From: Mycobacteriaceae bacterium
GTDB lineage: Bacteria; Actinomycetota; Actinomycetes; Mycobacteriales; Mycobacteriaceae
NCBI GenBank assembly: GCA_013362555.1
Contig: JABFVX010000346.1
Location: 1 to 11,253 of the forward strand
DNA: 11,253 nucleotides
Reading direction: 5' to 3'
In this document: positions 6,658 through 11,253 of the stretch, piece by piece
How the letters are laid out: every line of letters begins with the position of its first letter
Position numbering within the stretch: the first letter of the stretch is position 1
The notes under the pieces: model-generated
Databases searched by the model: none
Seen by the model: the letters and a program-made list of their open reading frames with translations, nothing else
Told to the model about the DNA's origin: nothing
Position numbers and translations under genes: made by a program

Positions 6658-7662
6658 TCAGACCGCGTCGCGCAGCGAGCGTCCGGTGACGGTGAGGAAC
6701 ACGTCGTCCAGGCTGGGGCGCTTCACGGTGAGCGAGCCCGCCTTGACGCCGCGTTCCTCGAGGGCGCGCAGCAGCGGAACCACGGCGGCGTCACCGTGCT
6801 CCACGGTGAGGTGCACCAATGATGTTCCGGTGCGGCCGGATTCGCCGTCGGTGTGCATCCCGGAGCGCACGTCCAGTGTCTCGCGGGCGATCGTCAGCGC
6901 CAATTCGGCTTGCTCGCGGTCGATTTCGAGGCTGATGACGTCGCCGGAGATGCGCCGCTTGAGCTCGTCCGGGCTGCCCTCGGCCACGATGCCGCCGTGG
7001 TCCATCACCAGGATCCGGTCGCAGAGTGCGTCGGCCTCTTCGAGGTAGTGCGTGGTGAGCACGATCGTGGTGCCGCGCTCGCGCAACCGCCGGATGTGCA
7101 CCCACAGGTTGGCCCGGCTCTGCGGGTCCAGGCCGGTCGTTGGCTCGTCGAGATAGATCAACTTCGGGCCGTGCACCAGGCCGAGCGCGATGTCGACGCG
7201 GCGGCGCTGCCCGCCGGACAGCTCGCTGCATTTGCGCCGGGCCAGGCCGTCGAGGTCGAGCGCCGCCATGAGCTCCTCCGCGTTGCGGGCCGCCGCGGCC
7301 GCGCTCAGCCCGAAAAGCCTTGCCTGCAAGATCAGTTCGTCAACGACGAGGTCGTTGTCGTTGGTCATTCGGCCCTGGGCGACGTAGCCGATGCGCGAGC
7401 GCACGGTGCGCGGTTCGGTGCGCAGGTCGGCGTCGACCACGGTGGCCTCGCCCGCCGTCGGCGCCAGCAAGGTGCTGATCATCCGCAGGGTGGTCGTTTT
7501 GCCTGCTCCGTTCGGTCCGAGCAGGCCGATGATTTCGCCGTCCGCGACGTCGAAATCAATGCCGGTGACCGCCTCCACAGGGCCGGTCTTGGTTTGGAAG
7601 GTCCGTGCCAGGCCGCGCACTCGGATAACCGAAGTGGCGGTGTGGCTGGGAACTGCAGCCAT
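6658..7662 (-). CDS. ABC transporter ATP-binding protein, DrrA-like
   Basis: A 334-residue ATPase of the daunorubicin-resistance (DrrA) class. Walker A is GPNGAGKT (49-56), the Q-loop is in YVAQ (Q96), the signature LSGGQRRR starts at 148, Walker B is LIYLDEP (168-174), the D-loop GLD follows, and the switch histidine is H205 in TTHYLEEAD. The C-terminal extension ends PSLDDVFLTVTGRSL, typical of DrrA/CcmA-type exporters. It powers the DrrB-like permease encoded downstream. Start choice: the ATG at 7662 with GGTGG just upstream. The apparent TTG start at 7707 is rejected because those bases form the -35 box (TTGACT) of a promoter with a 17-bp spacer and TACCGT -10. An in-frame GTG at 7671 is also possible. 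The gene follows padR on the same strand with a 51-nt gap holding the promoter and a large palindrome. The stop is 16 nt before repeat copy C. Confidence 0.92.
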   Translation of the reverse strand: MAAVPSHTATSVIRVRGLARTFQTKTGPVEAVTGIDFDVADGEIIGLLGPNGAGKTTTLRMISTLLAPTAGEATVVDADLRTEPRTVRSRIGYVAQGRMTNDNDLVVDELILQARLFGLSAAAAARNAEELMAALDLDGLARRKCSELSGGQRRRVDIALGLVHGPKLIYLDEPTTGLDPQSRANLWVHIRRLRERGTTIVLTTHYLEEADALCDRILVMDHGGIVAEGSPDELKRRISGDVISLEIDREQAELALTIARETLDVRSGMHTDGESGRTGTSLVHLTVEHGDAAVVPLLRALEERGVKAGSLTVKRPSLDDVFLTVTGRSLRDAV

Positions 7663-7674
7663 GGTTTCCACCCC

Positions 7675-7687
7675 GCCTACGGTAGGC
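7675..7687. promoter_or_regulatory. Inverted repeat over the -10 box of the ABC ATPase promoter
   Basis: A perfect 6-bp inverted repeat, GCCTAC / GTAGGC, around one central base. On the minus strand it covers TACCGT (7684-7679), the -10 candidate placed 17 bp after TTGACT (7707-7702). The predicted transcription start is near 7672, about 10 nt before the ATG at 7662. It may be a second operator half or simply part of the promoter. Confidence 0.45.
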
Positions 7688-7697
7688 AGGGTGTCTT

Positions 7698-7719
7698 GAA
7701 TAGTCAAGCTTTACTATTC
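7698..7719. promoter_or_regulatory. Candidate PadR operator overlapping the -35 box of the ABC ATPase promoter
   Basis: A 22-bp palindrome with 10 of 11 pairs complementary: arms GAATAGT and ACTATTC around a centre containing AAGCTT. It is strongly AT-rich in a GC-rich region, and it contains the minus-strand -35 hexamer TTGACT (7707-7702). The ATAGT-N8-ACTAT arrangement has the half-site spacing reported for PadR-family operators (ATGT-N8-ACAT). It overlaps the end of the padR gene and lies directly upstream of the ATPase. Binding would block -35 recognition, so repression by the adjacent PadR protein is the simplest reading. Confidence 0.65.
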
Positions 7720-8316
7720 GGGTTTGATCATACGTTCATCGGACCATACGTCGAGCTCGCCGCTTTCGATACGCTCCAGCGTCTTCTGGGTCCACCGCAG
7801 GTCGGCCTGCACATGCTCGGCCCGCAGCCGGATGGCGTCGGCGACGTGGTGCGGCTCGGTCTCGGCCGGATCGCCGCTGCCCGCGAGAATCCGCGCCTGG
7901 TCGCGCTCCAGGAAGACGAGATCGGCCTCGAACTTCAGGATCCGGCTGCGCAGCGCGGCCACCACGTCGTCGCGCGACGCGTGCGGAAACAGCGAGACTG
8001 TCGTGAAATAGGGATGCTTCGGCTGCTCCACCGACCACAGTGAGTCGCGAAGCATCCCGCTGAACTGTTTCTCGCCCTCCGACGTGAGCCGGTAGGTGGT
8101 GCGCTCCGGCCGGGCCCCGTCCTGCCCGACGCCGTCGACCGCGATCAGGCCGTCGCGCTGCAGCGTCTTGAGCGCGCCGTAGATGGATCCGGGCTTGACG
8201 TTGGCCCATTCGTCGGCATGCCACGACAGCAACTCGCGCCGAACGTCGTAGCCGTGCACCGGCTGCAGTATCCGCACAATGGCCAACACCAGCATGCGCG
8301 TCGCGGGAAATGCCAT
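7714..8316 (-). CDS. PadR family transcriptional regulator
   Basis: A 200-residue PadR-type repressor. The N-terminal winged helix-turn-helix runs from LVLAIVRILQPVHGYDV (9-25) through VKPGSIYGALKTLQRDGLI (40-58) to the wing RTTYRLTSEGEKQF (about 72-85). The C-terminal half (from about 110) is helical, as in the Vir_act_alpha_C dimerisation domain of long PadR proteins. Proteins of this family commonly repress a neighbouring multidrug ABC exporter and are released by its substrate. Here the ATPase gene lies just downstream, behind a PadR-like palindrome. The ATG at 8316 is chosen because the PadR domain begins there. No Shine-Dalgarno is visible, but TACCAT (minus strand 8329-8324) sits 7 nt upstream, suggesting a leaderless mRNA. 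An ATG at 8337 is possible. The apparent extension to 8391 encodes repeat copy D and is rejected. Confidence 0.9.
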   Translation of the reverse strand: MAFPATRMLVLAIVRILQPVHGYDVRRELLSWHADEWANVKPGSIYGALKTLQRDGLIAVDGVGQDGARPERTTYRLTSEGEKQFSGMLRDSLWSVEQPKHPYFTTVSLFPHASRDDVVAALRSRILKFEADLVFLERDQARILAGSGDPAETEPHHVADAIRLRAEHVQADLRWTQKTLERIESGELDVWSDERMIKPE

Positions 8317-8346
8317 GACGTGAATGGTAGAGCGCATGCGAGACCG

Positions 8347-8397
8347 TCCAGAACGACCCATGAGGTGCGTCCAACGCACTCCATGGGCCACGCTGGA
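8347..8397. repeat. 51-bp palindromic repeat, copy D, between divergent padR and barstar genes
   Basis: This is the more diverged of the four clear copies. Ends TCCAG/CTGGA, the ACCCATG/CATGGGC blocks and the GTGCGT...ACGCAC core are kept, while pairs 6-8, 10, 17, 18 and 25 do not form Watson-Crick pairs. It begins 30 nt upstream of the padR ATG and ends 54 nt before the first barstar ATG. Unlike the other clear copies it therefore lies at 5' ends rather than after a stop codon. Confidence 0.85.
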
Positions 8398-8414
8398 GGC
8401 CGCCTGCGTGCCCG

Positions 8415-8426
8415 ACTACATGTAGT
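8415..8426. promoter_or_regulatory. 12-bp palindrome upstream of the barstar-domain gene
   Basis: A perfect palindrome, ACTACATGTAGT, in the divergent padR/barstar region. It is followed by TATCGT (8435-8440) and TACGGT (8440-8445), two possible TANNNT -10 boxes. Its ACTA/TAGT half-sites are those of the 7698-7719 palindrome but in inverted order, so binding by the same PadR protein is possible but unproven. Confidence 0.35.
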
Positions 8427-8475
8427 GCGCCTTGTATCGTACGGTCTAGGCATGTCGTCAGGGGAGATGTCGCGC

Positions 8476-9312
8476 ATGGCCGGTGGGCAGATTCGGGTCG
8501 GGGGCGGGGTCGAGGAGTTCGTCGCTGACATTCGACAGCGGCGCGGGCCGGAAGGCGTGTCGTTGCGCGACGTGGAGGCCATGCTGCTCGGCTATAACCG
8601 GGCGCGCGCCGCGCTGTCTGTCGACGCCGAAGCCAACTGGCCGGACGAGGAGTTCGCGCAGTGGCTGTGGAATCACTACGGCCAGCGCGGTTCTCATGGC
8701 TGGGCGGCGGAAATCGAGCGGCGTGCAACGACGGTGGACGCCGCGATCGACGAGTTCCTGCGGCTGCTGGCCCGTTTTCGGTCCGAGTGCGCCGCCGGTC
8801 GCGGCGACGCGGCCGACCGGCCCGACTACGGGCTGTGGGGCGGCAGTTTCGTCACGCTCTTCTGGCGGCGCGACTTGTTCGGCGAAGTTCTGGCAGACCT
8901 GGCGGCGACGGGATACCGGGTGCTGCGGGTGGAGGCCGGATTCTGGCACACCGCCAAGGACATGCACCGCGACATCGCCGCCGCGTTGGCCTTTCCCGGC
9001 TACTACGGCCGCAACCTGGACGCGTTGAATGAGTGCCTCGGCGACGTCGCCTGCCACGCGTCGCACGACCGCCACGGCGGCGGCAGGCTCGCGATCGGTC
9101 TCGCGGACTACGACCACTTCGCCGCCGAATGTCCTTACGAGGCCCATGCCCTCCTCGACATCATTTCGTGCCAGGCGCGCAACGCGGCCACCAGCGGGCG
9201 GCGCCTGCTCGGCTTGGTGCACAGCAACGATCCGCACATCGCCTTCGGACCCGTCGGCGCCGCGCCGGTGCGCTGGAACGACCGGGAGTGGTTCTCCGCC
9301 GACAGGAGCTGA
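8476..9312 (+). CDS. Barstar-domain protein with an unrecognised N-terminal domain
   Basis: A 278-residue protein whose C-terminal half is a barstar-family (ribonuclease inhibitor) fold. It shows GYRVLRVEAGFWHTAKDMHR (146-165), the diagnostic FPGYYGRNLDALNECLGD (173-190) and a tail ending PVGAAPVRWNDREW (259-272). Classical barstar inhibits barnase by plugging its active site with the helix after YYG.NLDAL. Here the residues aligned with barstar W38 and D39 are N185 and E186, so the partner contacts differ. Residues 1 to about 115 are helix-rich (VEEFVADIR, WPDEEFAQWLWNHYGQ, VDAAIDEFLRLLARF) and match nothing I recognise. No barnase-like RNase gene is in the window. The ATG at 8476 has AGGGGAG 9 nt upstream; an ATG at 8452 (286 residues) is the alternative and could be leaderless. 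Function is inferred as nuclease inhibition or immunity; the real target is unknown. Confidence 0.82.
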   Translation: MAGGQIRVGGGVEEFVADIRQRRGPEGVSLRDVEAMLLGYNRARAALSVDAEANWPDEEFAQWLWNHYGQRGSHGWAAEIERRATTVDAAIDEFLRLLARFRSECAAGRGDAADRPDYGLWGGSFVTLFWRRDLFGEVLADLAATGYRVLRVEAGFWHTAKDMHRDIAAALAFPGYYGRNLDALNECLGDVACHASHDRHGGGRLAIGLADYDHFAAECPYEAHALLDIISCQARNAATSGRRLLGLVHSNDPHIAFGPVGAAPVRWNDREWFSADRS

Positions 9313-9326
9313 ACCGCGTTCCCTTA

Positions 9327-9381
9327 CCTCCAGAATGACCCATGAAGTGCGTTAGCTGCACGTCACGGGTCATTCTGGAGG
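9327..9381. repeat. 51-bp palindromic repeat, copy E, after the barstar gene
   Basis: The core is 9329-9379 with a CC/GG extension on both sides. The outer 13 pairs are all complementary; mismatches cluster toward the centre, including A/G at pair 18. It starts 16 nt after the barstar stop and 118 nt before the acyltransferase ATG. It is well placed as a terminator that isolates the conserved Rv3027c-like gene from the accessory block. Confidence 0.9.
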
Positions 9382-9498
9382 GCGGGGAGATGAACGGCGG
9401 ATGTCTATTTGTGGTGCGTATCACGCGTTCACCGAACCGGCATCGTCGGGTCACGCGGGCGTCGCCGGAGAGCCGTTCCGGGCAGTTATCCAAGGGGC

Positions 9499-10335
9499 AT
9501 GACAATCGCGTCCGTTCTGTCCGCACCGGTCGGCGCCCGCTCCGCGGCCGCGGTCGGTCCGCAGTACTCCCTGGTGGTGTCCGCCGACGCGGAACACCGG
9601 ATCGCGGCGCAGCGACTGCGCTACGCCGTCTTCGCGGCCGAACCGGGGTTCACCGTCCCCGACGACGGCAGCGGGCTGGATGCCGACCGCTTCGATGAGC
9701 ACTGCGACCACCTGCTCGTCCGAGACGACCGCACCGGCGAGTTCGTCGGGTGCTACCGCATGCTCGCACCGGACGTGGCTGCCCGGGTCGGGTATTACAC
9801 GGCAACGGAATTCGATATCGCGGCGCTGGACGCGGCGGCTATGGGCACGGTGGAAATGGGCCGGGCGTGTGTGCTGACGGAGCACCGCAACGGCTCGGTC
9901 CTCGGGCTGATGTGGGCGGGTATTCTGCACTACCTCGACCTCACCGGGTACGACTGGGTGATGGGCTGCGTGTCAGTCCCCATGCAAGCAGCGCCCGGCG
10001 ACCCGGAAGGCGTGAACGTCCGTGGAGTGCGCGATCTGTTGCTGGCCAAGCACGCTACGCCGCCGCAGCGGCGGGCGCGGCCGCACCGCCCGGTGACGGT
10101 AGCCGGGCGGCCGTTGGACGAGCTGGACGCCGCGCCGCGCCCGGCGCTGCCGCCGCTTCTGCGCGGCTATCTGCGCTTGGGCGCGCAGATCTGCGGCGAG
10201 CCCGCCCACGATCCGGCTTTCGCCGTAGCCGATTTCGTTGCGCTGCTCGGTCGCAAGCACGCCAACAAGAGGTACCTGGACCGGCTTCAGGCTGCCGCCG
10301 CGGCGAGCTTCCAGCCGGAGCAGCGGAGTGCCTGA
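9499..10335 (+). CDS. GNAT-family N-acyltransferase, Rv3027c/OlsB-like
   Basis: A 278-residue GNAT-fold acyltransferase of the OlsB/COG3176 (Acetyltransf_5) type. Visible are AAQRLRYAVFAAEPG (36-50), DEHCDHLLVRDDRTGEFVGCYRML (66-89) and VEMGRACVLTEHRNGSVLGLMWAGI (118-142), whose EHRNG resembles the acyl-CoA/ACP pyrophosphate loop. The C-terminal extension PALPPLLRGYLRLGAQICGEPA (215-236) is typical of this subfamily. OlsB enzymes N-acylate ornithine with 3-hydroxyacyl-ACP to make lyso-ornithine lipid, and the next gene is a PlsC-type O-acyltransferase like OlsA. The M. tuberculosis ortholog by position and sequence is Rv3027c, so the lipid role is inference. The ATG at 9499 starts the conserved N-terminus; AAGGGG is only 1 nt away, so initiation is not well explained. 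The stop overlaps the next gene by 8 nt if that gene starts at its GTG. Confidence 0.9.
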   Translation: MTIASVLSAPVGARSAAAVGPQYSLVVSADAEHRIAAQRLRYAVFAAEPGFTVPDDGSGLDADRFDEHCDHLLVRDDRTGEFVGCYRMLAPDVAARVGYYTATEFDIAALDAAAMGTVEMGRACVLTEHRNGSVLGLMWAGILHYLDLTGYDWVMGCVSVPMQAAPGDPEGVNVRGVRDLLLAKHATPPQRRARPHRPVTVAGRPLDELDAAPRPALPPLLRGYLRLGAQICGEPAHDPAFAVADFVALLGRKHANKRYLDRLQAAAAASFQPEQRSA

Positions 10336-11236
10336 CACCGCGAAGCACGGCGAGCGCGGACGCCCGCACGGCGATGGCGGCCAGATGACTGCCGCGCATC
10401 AGTGGGTGCCGGTCAGTCCGTGTGGAACCCGTTGTATCGACCGCACATCCACGGTCACCTTCGTCACCGCGGTATGGCGGGTGCTCAGTATGTTCGCGCT
10501 ACTGGCGGCATTCCCGATCGTGAATGTCGCGACGCCGCGCTCCGGGCGGGCCGGGGTGCAGCGCGGGTTTGCCCGGGCGGCGGTGCGCTGTTGCGGAGTT
10601 CGGCTGCGGGTGCGTGACCACAGGCCGGGCGGCGGCGGCAGGTATGCCCCGCCCGGAGTCGGCGTGCTCGTAGTCGCCGGGCACGTGTCCTGGCTCGATG
10701 TAGTGGTGCTGGCGGCAGTGCAACCGGTAGGTTTCGTGGCCCGCGCGGACATGACGCAGTGGCCGGTGGTGGGCAGGCTGGCCCGCCGGATGCGCGTCAT
10801 CCCGATTGTGCGGGAACGACTGCGCGAGTTGCCCGCCGTAGTGAGCGAGGTGGGTGCGCGGCTGCGGGCAGGCGAGCGGGTCGCGGTGTTCCCCGAAGGC
10901 ACCACGTGGTGCGGCCGCTCGACGGGGCGCATGCGGCCCGCGCTCTTCCAATCGGCTGTGGACACGGGCACGCCGGTGCAGCCGGTGCGGCTGCGCTATC
11001 TGGACGCTGGGGTCAAGCTCAGCACCGTGCCGGGATTCGTCGGCGACGACTCGCTGGTGGCCTCCATCGGCCGAATCCTGCGGACGAAAGGTCTCGTAGC
11101 AGAGGTGATCCTGCTGCCGTTGCAGCGTCCGGGAACCGACCGGCGCGATCTTGCCGTGCGGTGCGAACGGGCCATCGACTCCGACCGCGAAATCTCGATC
11201 CCCGTCCGGCTGCGCCCGGCCCTTGCACCCAGCTAA
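10328..11236 (+). CDS. PlsC-type lysophospholipid acyltransferase, Rv3026c/OlsA-like
   Basis: A 302-residue membrane-associated 1-acylglycerol-phosphate-type acyltransferase. A hydrophobic segment (about 47-68) probably anchors it. Catalytic block I is GHVSWLD (118-124, with H119 and D124 of H-x4-D). Block II is FVARADMTQWPVVGRLARRM (136-155), with substrate-binding block III at VFPEGTTW (187-194). It should transfer an acyl chain from acyl-CoA or acyl-ACP to a lysolipid hydroxyl. Paired with the OlsB-like gene it may complete an ornithine-type aminolipid, although general phosphatidic-acid synthesis is possible. Start: the GTG at 10328 has GGAG 7 nt upstream, overlaps the previous stop (GTGCCTGA), keeps coding-like third positions and gives a length close to Rv3026c (about 304). 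The ATG at 10385 (283 residues, MTAAHQWVPVSPCG) is the main alternative. Its TAA stop is 17 nt from the window end, so iscS, the next gene in M. tuberculosis, would lie beyond. Confidence 0.9.
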   Translation: MPDTAKHGERGRPHGDGGQMTAAHQWVPVSPCGTRCIDRTSTVTFVTAVWRVLSMFALLAAFPIVNVATPRSGRAGVQRGFARAAVRCCGVRLRVRDHRPGGGGRYAPPGVGVLVVAGHVSWLDVVVLAAVQPVGFVARADMTQWPVVGRLARRMRVIPIVRERLRELPAVVSEVGARLRAGERVAVFPEGTTWCGRSTGRMRPALFQSAVDTGTPVQPVRLRYLDAGVKLSTVPGFVGDDSLVASIGRILRTKGLVAEVILLPLQRPGTDRRDLAVRCERAIDSDREISIPVRLRPALAPS

Positions 11237-11253
11237 ACCCACTGCATTCCCCT

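Noticed and set aside
7663..7707. TTG start at 7707 for the ABC ATPase
   Set aside because: No Shine-Dalgarno, and the bases form a -35 box inside a palindrome with a matching -10. The ATG at 7662 fits better.
6853..8043. Plus-strand ORF of 396 codons opposite the ATPase and padR
   Set aside because: Antisense shadow; the ABC motifs are complete on the minus strand and this frame has no recognisable domain.
8317..8391. N-terminal extension of the PadR ORF to 8391 (MAHGVRWTHLMGRSG...)
   Set aside because: Encoded by repeat copy D; the PadR domain begins at the ATG at 8316.
8476..9312. Barstar gene as half of a toxin-antitoxin pair with padR
   Set aside because: padR is a complete transcription regulator linked to the ABC genes, is divergent, and has no nuclease features.
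5701..9379. Palindromes as integron attC sites
   Set aside because: No terminal core-site consensus (RYYYAAC/GTTRRRY) at the ends, no integrase, and cassette genes in mixed orientation. The central GTT.AAC resemblance is too short.
5701..9379. Palindromes as a CRISPR array
   Set aside because: Spacing is 0.9-1.8 kb with genes between copies, not 30-40 bp spacers, and no cas genes are present.

Overview
The window looks like a chromosomal segment of a high-GC mycolate-type actinomycete, most likely Nocardia or a close relative. The proteins and gene order match, from memory, the Mycobacterium tuberculosis block Rv3032-Rv3031-Rv3030 / Rv3029c (fixA)-Rv3028c (fixB)-Rv3027c-Rv3026c. The species call is inference; no 16S rRNA gene or other marker is present.

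Layout. (1) 21-3618, minus strand: a tightly coupled three-gene operon of a SAM methyltransferase, a GH57/DUF1957 alpha-glucan branching-type enzyme and a GT4 glycosyltransferase. Both junctions are 4-nt start/stop overlaps. In mycobacteria this trio belongs to polymethylated glucan (MGLP) and glycogen-type glucan synthesis. (2) 3619-3892: a divergent control region with two inverted repeats, a degenerate copy of a repeat family, and a possible 26-codon ORF. (3) 3893-5681, plus strand: fixA-fixB, the two subunits of the electron transfer flavoprotein. (4) 5682-9381: an accessory block that splits fixB from its usual neighbour. It holds a minus-strand unit (PadR-family repressor, DrrA-like ABC ATPase, DrrB-like ABC-2 permease) and a plus-strand barstar-domain protein. 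(5) 9499-11236, plus strand: a GNAT-type acyltransferase overlapping a PlsC-type acyltransferase, orthologous in position to Rv3027c-Rv3026c and resembling the OlsB/OlsA pair of ornithine-lipid synthesis. No gap longer than 300 bases lacks a gene; 9382-9498, upstream of the GNAT gene, shows no clear promoter.

The most striking unexplained structure is a 51-bp near-palindrome, TCCAG...CTGGA, with four clear copies (5701, 6591, 8347, 9329) and a fifth degenerate copy (3666). Every intergenic gap longer than about 60 bp carries exactly one copy. The copies have constant length and compensatory changes between the arms, and the same pair (18/34) is unpaired in all five. They punctuate the accessory block into permease / ATPase+PadR / barstar modules. 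Three of the four clear copies sit 8-19 nt after stop codons. They could be REP-like mobile palindromes, U-tract-free terminators, or module boundaries.

A second notable structure is a near-perfect 22-bp palindrome at 7698-7719. It overlaps the -35 box of an internal promoter just upstream of the ABC ATPase gene and has the half-site spacing known for PadR operators, so the PadR protein probably represses the transporter there.
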